Positions 22,140 to 30,114 of a DNA stretch of 55,138 nucleotides are shown one piece after another. Where the stretch lies: positions 1-55,138 of the forward strand of contig JAWKSY010000024.1 of NCBI GenBank assembly GCA_041402125.1, given 5' to 3'. The notes under the pieces are model-generated. The model was given only the letters and a program-made list of their open reading frames with translations. It made no database searches and had not been told where the DNA came from. A program made the position numbers and the translations under genes. Within the stretch, counting starts at the first letter, position 1, and each line of letters opens with the position of its first letter. The stretch comes from JAWKSY01 sp041402125 (GTDB taxonomy: Bacteria; Planctomycetota; GCA-002687715; DRQF01).

Positions 22140-22488
22140 GGCTCTCCTCGAAGCACGACCTGGACGATTTTAGTCCCCGCGGGGCCCATCGCAAGGACGA
22201 CGGGCCTCCGCCCGGAGCCCGGTCGGCGGTGGAGAACCCGGGGATTTCGGCGGGGGATCGCGCGAGGGGGGCGAGGCGGATCGCCCGGCAGAATGCCCAT
22301 AAGTCATTCATTGTCAGAGTATTGATGGTGCGACGGTGTCGTCGCCGGGGCGTTCGTCCGCCGCCTCGACCTCCCGGGGAATATCGGAAAACCGAGGACG
22401 CTGCATCCGAGCCGCGATTTTCCACGAAGACCGGTTTGACGATTTTGAATGTTTTGGATGTTATACCGGTCCCGAAGGAGAGACCGCC
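22140..22488. promoter_or_regulatory. Regulatory gap between the photoreceptor and the small ORF
   Basis: This 349-bp gap holds two AT-rich islands in an otherwise GC-rich region. The first (22297-22326) reads CCATAAGTCATTCATTGTCA on the plus strand, with two TGAC-type half-sites 10 bp apart on the minus strand. It could serve the minus-strand regulator. The second is the repeat-containing promoter-like stretch at 22436-22467, annotated separately. No gene is supported inside the gap. Confidence 0.45.
22436..22467 (+). promoter_or_regulatory. Candidate promoter/operator with tandem 9-mers
   Basis: TTGACG (22436-22441) is a good -35, and TATACC (22462-22467) resembles a -10 but lies 20 bp away. 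A 19-20 bp spacer is the arrangement used by MerR-family regulators. The spacer consists of near-identical 9-mers; on the minus strand they read AACATCCAA, AACATTCAA, AATCGTCAA. A good RBS (AAGGAG) and ATG follow within 25 bp. Binding by the neighbouring CarH-like protein is inferred only from position. Confidence 0.45.
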
Positions 22489-22662
22489 ATGAGCCCATCC
22501 CGACCGCCCGAGGGGCACGCGAGTGATCGCCGACCGAAGACCCCGACGATCGGAGAAGGACTCCGGCGCACGCTCCGAGATCTCGGCCTCGTGCCCCGGG
22601 AGATGAGCGCGCCACCGGCGCTCCCCGGACTCGACGTCGGGGGACGAGATCCACGCATCTGA
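22489..22662 (+). CDS. Small 57-aa hypothetical protein
   Basis: This short, Pro- and Arg-rich protein begins MSPSRPPEGHASD and contains GEGLRRTLRDLGLVP. The case for it rests on an excellent RBS (AAGGAG at 22475-22480, 8 bp spacing), a promoter-like element just upstream and a hairpin just downstream. It has no membrane segment or cysteine, and I recognise no family. It is transcribed away from the CarH-like regulator. A non-coding transcript starting at the same promoter is the alternative. Confidence 0.5.
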   Translation: MSPSRPPEGHASDRRPKTPTIGEGLRRTLRDLGLVPREMSAPPALPGLDVGGRDPRI

Positions 22663-22671
22663 GTCGTCACG

Positions 22672-22694
22672 GCGCCCTTCGTGGGGAAGGGCGC
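22672..22694 (+). terminator. Hairpin after the small ORF
   Basis: GCGCCCTT (22672-22679) pairs with AAGGGCGC (22687-22694) around a 7-nt loop, 10 bp after the stop. There is no T-run. Confidence 0.45.
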
Positions 22695-22835
22695 GCAAGG
22701 GCGGGAGGCGGAGGTGCATCGGTCGCGTGACCGACCCCCGCTCCCGCGGCTGACCCCAGGCCCGGTGGCCGGTTCGACGTGAGGTGCCCTTCGGCATCGA
22801 GCCCCGACCCGGTCCGTCGGAACAGGAGACGATCC

Positions 22836-23759
22836 ATGCGACACCTGCTCTCTCTGATCCTCGCTCTCGGCCTCGCGACGACTCTCTCGGCGCAGTGCGG
22901 CGGCGACGCCAAGCCGGTCACCAAGCCGATCGTCGAGAAGGACATCATCGGCACCGCGCACGCCGCGGGCCGGTTCGAGACTCTCATCGCGGCGGTCGAG
23001 GCGGCCGGACTCACCGAGGCCCTCGGCGGCAAGGGCCCCTTCACCGTCTTCGCGCCGACCGACGCGGCCTTCGCGCGGCTGCCCGACGGCACGGTCGAGT
23101 CGCTGCTGAAGCCCGAGAACCGCGGTCGGCTGGCGGAGATCCTGAAGTTCCACGTCGTGCCGGGCCGCGTCCTCGCAGACGCCGCGGTGAAGCTCGACGG
23201 CGCGGTCACGCTGCAGGGGCAGCGACTCGCGATCTCGGTCGGCGAGGGCGGCGTGCACGTCGACGGCGCCAAGGTCGTGAAGACCGACGTCCTCGCCCGG
23301 AACGGCGTGATCCACGTCATCGACTCCGTGATCATGCCGGAGACGCGCAACCTCGTCGAAGTCGCCGCCGGGGCGGGCACCTTCAAGACCCTGCTCGCGG
23401 CCGCGAAGGCCGCCGGCCTGGCCGAAGTGCTGGCGGGACCGGGTCCCTTCACCGTCTTCGCGCCGACGGACGAGGCCTTCGCGAAGCTCGCGCCGGGAAC
23501 CGTCGAGTCGCTGCTCGAGCCGGCGAACCGCGAGCGCCTCGCCGCGATCCTGAAGTACCACGTCGTGTCCGGTCGTCATCACTCCGACGCGGTCCTCGCC
23601 GCCCGGTCGCTGAAGACGCTGCAGGGCGGGGCGATCGCAGTCTCGAGCTCGGAGCGCGGCGTGCGGATCGGCGAGGCGGCTCTCACCGCCGCCGACATCG
23701 ACGCCTCCAACGCGGTCATCCACGTCATCGATCGCGTGCTGCTGCCGCCGAAGCACTGA
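22836..23759 (+). CDS. Secreted protein with two fasciclin (FAS1) domains
   Basis: A 307-residue protein. The signal peptide MRHLLSLILALGLATTLSAQ ends in Ala-Gln before a Cys-Gly-Gly. Two FAS1 domains follow (about residues 35-165 and 170-307). Each shows the H1 motif GPFTVFAPTD, a central YHVV/FHVV strand and the H2 motif VIHVID. FAS1 domains mediate adhesion or, in bacteria, poorly defined extracellular functions; similar proteins are often induced with light- or sigma-E-type stress genes. ATG 22836 has CAGGAG 7 bp upstream; an in-frame ATG 57 bp earlier lacks an RBS. Confidence 0.9.
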   Translation: MRHLLSLILALGLATTLSAQCGGDAKPVTKPIVEKDIIGTAHAAGRFETLIAAVEAAGLTEALGGKGPFTVFAPTDAAFARLPDGTVESLLKPENRGRLAEILKFHVVPGRVLADAAVKLDGAVTLQGQRLAISVGEGGVHVDGAKVVKTDVLARNGVIHVIDSVIMPETRNLVEVAAGAGTFKTLLAAAKAAGLAEVLAGPGPFTVFAPTDEAFAKLAPGTVESLLEPANRERLAAILKYHVVSGRHHSDAVLAARSLKTLQGGAIAVSSSERGVRIGEAALTAADIDASNAVIHVIDRVLLPPKH

Positions 23760-23782
23760 ACTAGAGAATCCCGAGGGCCCGG

Positions 23783-23812
23783 CGAGGGGGCGGCATCCGT
23801 GCCGCCCCCTCG
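23783..23812. terminator. Terminator hairpin, 13-bp perfect stem
   Basis: CGAGGGGGCGGCA (23783-23795) pairs perfectly with 23800-23812 around a TCCG tetraloop, 23 bp after the fasciclin stop. It separates that gene from the seven-gene operon. Confidence 0.65.
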
Positions 23813-23848
23813 ACTCGCGTCCGGGGGAGAGGAGAACGGCCCGTCCCG

Positions 23849-24325
23849 ATGAACGATCTCGACGAACATTTCGAGCGGCGACTCGATCTCGAAGCCACCC
23901 CGCGAGAGGTCTGGGACTGGCACATGCGGCCGGAAGCCCTCGCCGAGCTGACGCCCTCCGATCGCGACGTGAAGATCACGGCCCGCGACCCCGAGATCGC
24001 GCCCGGATCGCGGGTCCACCTCGAGATCGGCCTCGGGCCCTTCCGTCGTCGCTGGGTCGCCCTCCACGATCTGGTCGAGGCTCCCCATCGCTTCCGGGAC
24101 GTGCAGGAGAGCGGCCCCTTCGCGCTCTGGGAGCACGAGCACGTCTTCGAGGCTCGTCCCGACGGCGGCTGCACCCTCGTGGATCGGATCCGCTACCGTC
24201 TCCCCTTCGGCCGTCTCGGCCGTCGGATCGCGGGAGCCTTCGTCCGGAGGGACCTCGAGCGTCTCGTCGAATTCCGCCACCGCGTCACCGCGGCGGCGCT
24301 GGGCCGTCAGGAGCTGGCCACGTGA
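23849..24325 (+). CDS. SRPBCC (START/Bet v1-like) family protein
   Basis: This 158-residue soluble protein has the SRPBCC pattern: an N-terminal strand and helix (FERRLDLEATPREVWDWH), a long antiparallel sheet (VHLEIGLGPFRRRWVALHDL, FRDVQESGPFALWEHEHVF), and a C-terminal helix with FVRRDLERLVEFRHRV. Such proteins bind hydrophobic ligands in a deep pocket. Its GTGA overlap with the FAD oxidoreductase makes it the first gene of the lipid-related operon, and a lipid ligand is a reasonable guess. No catalytic residues are identified. Confidence 0.8.
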   Translation: MNDLDEHFERRLDLEATPREVWDWHMRPEALAELTPSDRDVKITARDPEIAPGSRVHLEIGLGPFRRRWVALHDLVEAPHRFRDVQESGPFALWEHEHVFEARPDGGCTLVDRIRYRLPFGRLGRRIAGAFVRRDLERLVEFRHRVTAAALGRQELAT

Positions 24326-25566
24326 GGATCGCCGTCGTAGGCGCCGGGATCTCCGGCCTGACCACCGCCTGGCTGCTCTCCCGTCGCTACGAGGTGACCG
24401 TCTTCGAGCGCGAGGCGCGCATCGGCGGGCACACCCACACGCACGACGTCGAGCGGAACGGGCAGAGAGCGCGGGTCGACACCGGGTTCATCGTCTTCAA
24501 CGAGGAGAACTACCCCGCTTTCACCCGGATCCTCCGCGATCTCGGCGTGCCCTCGCGCGCGACCGAGATGAGCTTCGGCGTCCGGGTCGAAGCGAGCGGT
24601 CTGGAGTACAACGCGACGGATCTGCGGCGCCTCTTCGCGCAGAAACGGAACCTCGTGCAGCCGCGATTCTGGCGCATGATCCGCGACCTGCTCCGCTTCT
24701 ACCGCGAGGCGCCCGCCGTCCTCGGCGATCACGCCGAGAGTCGGACGCTCGCGGAGTACCTCGAGAGCGAGGGCTACTCCGAGGCCTTCGCCCGCGATCA
24801 CCTGCTGCCGATGGGAGCCGCGCTCTGGTCGGCGTCCACCGAGCGGATCGGCGACTTCCCGATCCGATCGATCGTCGAGTTCTTCGCCAATCACCGGATG
24901 CTCCAGGTGGAGGGTCGGCCGCAGTGGCGGACCATCGTCGGAGGGTCCGACTCCTACCTCGAGCCGCTCTGCCGGCCCTTCGCTGATCACATCCGCCGCG
25001 GCATCGCGGTGGAGGGCATCCGCCGTTTCGAGGATCGCGTGCGGGTGAGCTGGGACGGGGGAGGAGAGGACTTCGACGAAGTCGTCATCGCCGCCCACAG
25101 CGATCAGGCGCTCCGGATGCTCGAGGACGCCGACGCGGTGGAGCGCGACATCCTCGGCGCGATGCCCTACCAGAGGAACGAGGTCCAGCTCCACACCGAC
25201 CCCGGCGTCCTTCCTCGACGTCGGCTCGCCCGCGCCGCGTGGAACTACCACCTCCCGGTGGGCGAGGAGCGGAGCGCCTCCGTCACCTACGACATGAACG
25301 CCCTGCAGGGGCTGCCGGGCCCCGTCGACTGGCTCGTGACGCTCAATCGCCGCGAGGACGTCGATCCGGCGGCGGTCCTCGCCGAGATGGTCTATCATCA
25401 TCCGCTCTTCGATCGCGCGAGCGTCGCCGCGAAGGGGCGTTTCGAGGAACTCGGGGCGCGGCGCCGCACGCACTTCTGCGGCGCCTACTGGGGCCACGGC
25501 TTCCACGAGGACGGAGTCCGGAGCGCCCTCCGCGTCGCGCGTCGCTTCGGGGTGGAGCTGGGTTGA
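24322..25566 (+). CDS. FAD-dependent amine-oxidase-type oxidoreductase
   Basis: This 414-residue protein starts with the FAD-binding Rossmann motif VVGAGISGLTTAWLLS and the acidic FAD-ribose contact in VFEREARIGGHTHT. The middle segments DTGFIVFNEENYPAF and PMGAALWSAS and the C-terminal HFCGAYWGHGFHEDG are typical of the group found beside DUF1365 and cyclopropane-synthase genes. In Rhodobacter-type furan-fatty-acid loci and LitR regulons, flavoproteins of this kind act on acyl chains; here that role is inferred from context. It starts at GTG 24322 inside the previous stop and overlaps DUF1365 by 1 bp. Confidence 0.88.
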   Translation: MRIAVVGAGISGLTTAWLLSRRYEVTVFEREARIGGHTHTHDVERNGQRARVDTGFIVFNEENYPAFTRILRDLGVPSRATEMSFGVRVEASGLEYNATDLRRLFAQKRNLVQPRFWRMIRDLLRFYREAPAVLGDHAESRTLAEYLESEGYSEAFARDHLLPMGAALWSASTERIGDFPIRSIVEFFANHRMLQVEGRPQWRTIVGGSDSYLEPLCRPFADHIRRGIAVEGIRRFEDRVRVSWDGGGEDFDEVVIAAHSDQALRMLEDADAVERDILGAMPYQRNEVQLHTDPGVLPRRRLARAAWNYHLPVGEERSASVTYDMNALQGLPGPVDWLVTLNRREDVDPAAVLAEMVYHHPLFDRASVAAKGRFEELGARRRTHFCGAYWGHGFHEDGVRSALRVARRFGVELG

Positions 25567-26342
25567 TGGAGAGCGGGCTGTACTTCGGGCACGTCCGGCA
25601 CCGACGCCACGCGCCGGTCCGCCACGCGTTCCGCTACGGCCTCTCCATGCTCTATCTCGATCTCGCCGAACTGCCGGAAGCCCTGGAGGGCCGTTGGTTC
25701 TGGAGCGCGAGGCGGCCCGCGATCGCGCGCTTCCGGCGCCGCGACTACCTCGGCGGCGGACCGGAGCCGCTCGACCGGGCCTTCCGCGACCTCGTCGAGA
25801 AGGAGACCGGGCACCGTCCCCTCGGTGCCGTGCGTCTCCTGACGATCCCTCGCTCCTTCGGCTACGGCTTCAACCCCGTGAGCTTCTACTACGGTTTCGA
25901 TCCGGAGGGGGAGCTCGAGGTCATCGCGGCGGAGATCACCAACACGCCCTGGATGGAGCGGCGGACCTACGTCCACCGCGTGGCCGCCGGTCGGCGGCGC
26001 GGGCGGACGGTGGAGTTCCGGTTTCCCAAGGACTTCCACGTCTCGCCCTTCATGGAGATGGATCTCGACTACCGGTGGCGATTCACGACGCCCGGCGATC
26101 GGATCGTCGTCGCGATGGAGAACCGCCGCGCCGACGGGTCCTTCTTCGACGTCACGCTCGCGCTCGACCGTCGTCCCCTCGACGGGCCCTCCCTGGCGCG
26201 CGCGCTCGTCCGCCATCCCCTCGTCGCCGCCAAGGTGACGGCGGCGATCTACTGGCAGGCCCTCCGCCTGAAGCTCAAGGGCAGCCCCTTCCACGATCAT
26301 CCTTCCCTCGCCGGTTCCCCCGCTCCGGAGACGCGATCATGA
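25566..26342 (+). CDS. DUF1365 family protein
   Basis: A 258-residue protein with DUF1365 hallmarks: FGHVRHRRHAPVRHAFRY at the N-terminus, LLTIPRSFGYGFNPVSFYYGF in the middle, and FHVSPFMEMDLDYRWRF later. The biochemical role of DUF1365 is unknown. It is almost always next to a cyclopropane-synthase-like methyltransferase and an amine-oxidase flavoprotein, so a role in modifying membrane fatty acids is likely. The ATG shares its A with the preceding TGA. The next gene's ATG overlaps its stop (ATGA). Confidence 0.9.
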   Translation: MESGLYFGHVRHRRHAPVRHAFRYGLSMLYLDLAELPEALEGRWFWSARRPAIARFRRRDYLGGGPEPLDRAFRDLVEKETGHRPLGAVRLLTIPRSFGYGFNPVSFYYGFDPEGELEVIAAEITNTPWMERRTYVHRVAAGRRRGRTVEFRFPKDFHVSPFMEMDLDYRWRFTTPGDRIVVAMENRRADGSFFDVTLALDRRPLDGPSLARALVRHPLVAAKVTAAIYWQALRLKLKGSPFHDHPSLAGSPAPETRS

Positions 26343-27622
26343 CCTTCGAGATCCTCCGTCCGGAGAGCGAGACGCGCGATCGCGCGAACCTCTCCCCGCC
26401 GCGCTTCGCGCCGATCGCCCGCGTCGCGCGCCGCCTCGTGCACGACCGCCTCCGGACGATGTCCGGCGGTCGGATCCGCTTCGTGGACGCGCTCGGCGTA
26501 ACGACCGTGGGTCGGGCCAGCGACCTCGACGTCGAGGTCCGGATCCTCGACCTCGCCTTCTACCGGCTCGCCGCCTTCGGCGGGGCGCTCGGCGTCGCGG
26601 AGAGCTACCTCCGCGGACACTGGGACGCCGATGACCTGACGGCGCTGTTCCGTATCTTCGCGCGAGACGGAGCCGCGAACGTCGGTCTCGAGGGCGAGCG
26701 CGAGGGCTGGCGGGCCCGCTTCGAGCGATGGCGGCACGCTCGTCGTCGCAACACGCCGCGGGGGAGCCGGCGGAACATCGCCGCGCACTACGACCTCAGC
26801 AACGAGTTCTTCGCGCTCTTCCTCGACCCCACGATGATGTACTCGGCCGGGGTCTTCCGCGACGAATCGACGACGATGGAGGAAGCCTCCGTCGCCAAGG
26901 TCGATCTGGTCTGTCGCAAGCTCGAGCTCGGTCCCGAGCACCGGCTCCTCGAGATCGGGACGGGTTGGGGTTATCTCGCGATCCACGCGGCCGAGAACTA
27001 CGGGTGCCGCGTCGTGACCACGACGATCTCGCGCCGCCAGCACGAGGTCGCCACCCGTCGTGTGCGCGAGCGGGGACTCGAGGATCGGATCGAGGTGCGT
27101 CTCGAGGACTACCGCGACCTGCGCGGCACCTTCGACCGCGTCGTCTCCATCGAGATGATCGAGGCGGTCGGGGCCGAATACTGGGGACGCTACTACGAGG
27201 AGATCGCGGCGCGGCTCGCGCCGGGCGGCCTCGCCCTCGTGCAGGCGATCACGATCCGTGACGAGGTCTTCGAACGCGCGCGACGCGAGATCGACTTCAT
27301 CAAGCGCTACGTCTTTCCGGGCTGCTGCATCCCCTCGCTGGGAGCGCTCGAGGCGGCCCGGGCGTCGGCGGTCGGGCTCGATCTCGTCGGCACCGAGGAC
27401 ATCGGTCCGCACTACGCGACGACGCTCCGCCACTGGCGGCGCCGCTTTCTCGCCAATGCCGCCCGCGTCCGCGAGCTCGGCTTCGACGACCGCTTCAAGC
27501 GGCTGTGGGAGTACTACCTCCGCTACTGCGAGGCGGGATTCGCCGAGGGACACATCGGCGACCACCAGCTCCTGTACCGGCGGCGACCGGGGCCGACGCC
27601 GGCGGCCGGGCCCGCCCGGTGA
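26339..27622 (+). CDS. Cyclopropane-fatty-acyl-phospholipid synthase family
   Basis: A 427-residue SAM-dependent enzyme of the CFA family, which adds a methylene or methyl carbon to cis double bonds in membrane phospholipids. Motif I is LLEIGTGWGYLAIHA. Other family signatures are NIAAHYDLSNEFFALFLD, MMYSAGVF, RVVSIEMIEAVG, the RYVFPGCCIPSL segment and the C-terminal YCEAGFAEGHIGDHQLL, whose Cys corresponds to the conserved active-site-region Cys. All the hallmark regions are present. It probably acts at the cytoplasmic membrane surface. It is coupled to both neighbours by 4-bp overlaps. Confidence 0.93.
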   Translation: MTFEILRPESETRDRANLSPPRFAPIARVARRLVHDRLRTMSGGRIRFVDALGVTTVGRASDLDVEVRILDLAFYRLAAFGGALGVAESYLRGHWDADDLTALFRIFARDGAANVGLEGEREGWRARFERWRHARRRNTPRGSRRNIAAHYDLSNEFFALFLDPTMMYSAGVFRDESTTMEEASVAKVDLVCRKLELGPEHRLLEIGTGWGYLAIHAAENYGCRVVTTTISRRQHEVATRRVRERGLEDRIEVRLEDYRDLRGTFDRVVSIEMIEAVGAEYWGRYYEEIAARLAPGGLALVQAITIRDEVFERARREIDFIKRYVFPGCCIPSLGALEAARASAVGLDLVGTEDIGPHYATTLRHWRRRFLANAARVRELGFDDRFKRLWEYYLRYCEAGFAEGHIGDHQLLYRRRPGPTPAAGPAR

Positions 27623-28134
27623 GGACGCTCCTCGAGGTCCTGCGCTTCCAGGCGGCCTGGTTCGCGGCCGTCCTCGGCGCCGCCGCCGGCCACCCCTGGT
27701 GGGGCGCGGCGGGGGTCGCGGCCCTGCTCGCGATCCATCTGGCGACCAGCTCTTCGCGAACCCGTGAGGCCCGCGTCATGGGGCTGGGTGCCCTCGTCGG
27801 CGTCGCCGTCGACGGCGGGGCGGGCGCCGCGGGGTGGCTCCGGCTCGGCGGAGAGGCGAACGGGGCGCTGGTCCACCTCGTCTGGTTCGGACTCCTCTGG
27901 GCGAACTTCGCCTCGACGCTCAACGGCAGTCTCGCCTGGCTGCGGAACGGTCTCCTTCCCGCGATCGGCCTCGGCGCGCTCGGCGGACCGCTCGCCTACC
28001 TCGCGGGCCACCGCCTCGGGGCGGTCGACTTCCCGCGGGGAACCGGCGTCGCTCTCGCTTTCGTCGCCGTCACCTGGACGATCGCCACGCCGCTCCTCGC
28101 GCGTCTCGCGCCGCGGCTCGGAGGCCGGTCGTGA
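27619..28134 (+). CDS. DUF2878 family membrane protein
   Basis: This 171-residue protein has five to six hydrophobic helices. LVWFGLLWANFASTLNGSLAWL and LGGPLAYLAGHRLGAVDFP match the DUF2878 pattern of a Thr-Leu-Asn-Ser loop and GGPLAYLAG. The function is unknown; the family occurs with LitR/CFA/DUF1365 clusters, which is the case here. The GTG start at 27619 overlaps the previous stop, and the stop overlaps the next start. Confidence 0.82.
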   Translation: MRTLLEVLRFQAAWFAAVLGAAAGHPWWGAAGVAALLAIHLATSSSRTREARVMGLGALVGVAVDGGAGAAGWLRLGGEANGALVHLVWFGLLWANFASTLNGSLAWLRNGLLPAIGLGALGGPLAYLAGHRLGAVDFPRGTGVALAFVAVTWTIATPLLARLAPRLGGRS

Positions 28135-28926
28135 GCGAGTTGCTGCGCGAGTGCGGCCCGGCGGCGATCCTCACCTCGCTCGGCGTCTTCCTGGCGGCCT
28201 GGGTGTGGCAGGTCCGCACGAGGAACGCGGCGATCGTCGACGTGGCTTGGGCGGCCGTGCTGGGCCTGCTCGCGGTGGGATTCGCCCTCGCCGGCCCGGG
28301 CGACGAGGTCCGGCGGACCATCCTCGGCCTCGGGGTCGGAGCCTGGTCCGCGCGACTCTCCGTCCACCTCTTCGTCCGCGGCGTCTGGCGACGACCGGAG
28401 GAGGCGCGCTACCGGCGGCTGCGGGCCGCGCTCGCCCCGCGCGAGAACGCGGGCTTCCTCCTCGTCTTCCTCGCCCAGGCCGTCCTCGACCTCTTCCTCG
28501 CGTTGCCCTTCGCCCTCGCCGCCGCGAGCCCGGCTCCGATCGGCATCCTCGACGGGCTCGCGGTCGCGATCCTCGCGATCGCGATCGGCGGCGAGGCGAT
28601 CGCCGACCGTCAACTCGCGCGCTTCCTCCGCCGCGAGGTTCAGGGCGCACCTGCCGCGAGGAGCTGTGGCGCTTCGTCCCGTCATCGAACTACTTCTTCG
28701 AGTGGCTCGTCTGGTGCGGCTTCGCGCTCCTCGCGAGCTCGGCCGAGGAGCGGAGTCTGGGCTATGGAGCGCCGCTGTGTACGTCCTCGTCACGCGCGTC
28801 ACGGGGATCCCGCCGGCCGAGCGGGGTTCTCGCGAGCGCCGGAGCGACTACGCCGACTACCAGGCGACCACGAGCGCCTTCTTCCCCTGGTTCCCCCGCG
28901 AATCCCCGACGGAGTCCACCCCGTGA
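28131..28926 (+). CDS. DUF1295 (steroid 5-alpha-reductase-like) membrane protein, two frameshifts
   Basis: The N-terminal 170 codons are open and hydrophobic, with the family's RRPEEARYRRLR segment. The frame slips near 28645, after which LWRFVPSSNYFFEWLVWCGFALL continues the conserved C-terminal signature (HPNYFxE). It slips again near 28760, before VTRVTGIPPAERGSRERRSDYADYQATTSAFFPWFP. This family includes 3-oxo-5-alpha-steroid 4-dehydrogenase-like reductases that use NADPH on lipid double bonds. In this cluster the substrate could be a modified acyl chain. Both end overlaps (GTGA) are kept, so the gene boundaries are right and the breaks are probably sequence errors. Confidence 0.8.
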
Positions 28927-29957
28927 AGACCGCCATCGACCTCGTCGAGCGCGGCGTCGTCCCCGACGCCCTCATCCGCGCCGGCATCCGCCGGCTCCTG
29001 CGCGCCCGCCTCGCCGAGTGCGAGGCGGGAACCGTCGAGGAGGAGAGCGAACGCGCCCGGACCTTCCGCGCCGAGCTCGCGGAGAGTCCCCTCGCCGTCA
29101 ACACCGCGGATGCCAACGAGCAGCACTACGAGCTGCCGCCGCGCTTCTTCGAGCTCTGCCTGGGCCCGCGTCTGAAGTACAGCTCGGCCTGGTTCCCCCC
29201 CGGCGTCGATGACCTCGGGGCGGCCGAAGAGGCGATGCTCGGGCTCTACGGCGAACGCGCCGAGCTGGCGGACGGCCAGGAGATCCTCGAGCTGGGTTGC
29301 GGCTGGGGTTCGCTGACGCTCTGGATGGCGGAGCGCTATCCGCGCGCCCGCATCCTCGCGGTGTCCAACTCGGCCGATCAGCGCGGATTCATCACCGCTC
29401 GGGCCCGGGAACGGGGCCTCGCCAACGTCGAGGTGATCACGCGGGACATGGTGGACTTCGAGCCCGAGCCGGGACGCTTCGACCGCTGCGTCTCGATCGA
29501 GATGTTCGAGCACATGAAGAACTACCCGCTCCTCTTCGGGCGCGTCGCCCGGGCCCTCGCTCCGGGCGGGAAGGTCTTCCTCCACGTCTTCACGCACCGG
29601 CGCTTCGGCTACCCCTTCGTCGCCGAGGGCGACGACGACTGGATGGCGCGCCACTTCTTCACCGGCGGGAACATGCCCTCCGACGATCTCTTCCTGCACT
29701 TCCAGCGCGACCTGGTCGCGATCGACCACTGGCGGATGTCGGGGAGGCACTACGCGCGGACGGCCGAGGCCTGGCTCGCCAACATGGATCGGCACGAAGA
29801 CGAGATCCGGACGATCTTCGCCGAGCACTACGGTCCGGACGAGGTCCGCACCTGGTGGACGCGCTGGCGCGTCTTCTATCTCGCCTGCGCGGAACTCTGG
29901 GGCTATCGCGGTGGTCGGGAGTGGATGGTCTCGCACTACCTCTTCGAGGCGCGCTGA
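28923..29957 (+). CDS. Second cyclopropane-synthase-like methyltransferase
   Basis: This 344-residue protein is CFA-related but shorter and clearly different from the first. Motif I is ILELGCGWGSLTLWMA, followed by CVSIEMFEHMKNY and LHVFTHRRFGYPF. The FPGG segment is replaced by FTGGNMPSDDLF, and the YCEAGF tail by YLACAELWGYRGGREW. Close relatives are annotated as SAM-dependent methyltransferases next to DUF1295, DUF2878 and FAD oxidase genes. A role in producing methyl-branched or furan-type fatty acids is possible. The GTG start overlaps the DUF1295 stop. Its TGA is the first base triplet of repeat copy 3. Confidence 0.88.
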   Translation: MKTAIDLVERGVVPDALIRAGIRRLLRARLAECEAGTVEEESERARTFRAELAESPLAVNTADANEQHYELPPRFFELCLGPRLKYSSAWFPPGVDDLGAAEEAMLGLYGERAELADGQEILELGCGWGSLTLWMAERYPRARILAVSNSADQRGFITARARERGLANVEVITRDMVDFEPEPGRFDRCVSIEMFEHMKNYPLLFGRVARALAPGGKVFLHVFTHRRFGYPFVAEGDDDWMARHFFTGGNMPSDDLFLHFQRDLVAIDHWRMSGRHYARTAEAWLANMDRHEDEIRTIFAEHYGPDEVRTWWTRWRVFYLACAELWGYRGGREWMVSHYLFEAR

Positions 29958-30103
29958 GAGTCCGTGAAGATATCCCCGCGGGCTTCGACCGGCGGCAACC
30001 GTGCCGGGCTTCGTCATGCCTCCTCGCCGTATCTTTCTCTTGATACGCCTCCTCGGCCTTCCTCGTCCGACCCCGTCGGCGCGGGGATGAACCCACGGAC
30101 TCC
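29955..30103 (+). repeat. Stop-codon-anchored intergenic repeat, copy 3
   Basis: This copy starts at the TGA of the methyltransferase gene and ends at 30103, 11 bp before the stop of the convergent glycosylase gene. The terminal inverted repeat is AGAGTCCGTGA (29957-29967) with CCCACGGACTCC-type bases at 30092-30103 (two changes from copy 1). The body, including the CGTATC/GATACG hairpin, is about 95% identical to copy 1 by eye. Confidence 0.85.
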
Positions 30104-30114
30104 GAACGGCCGGC

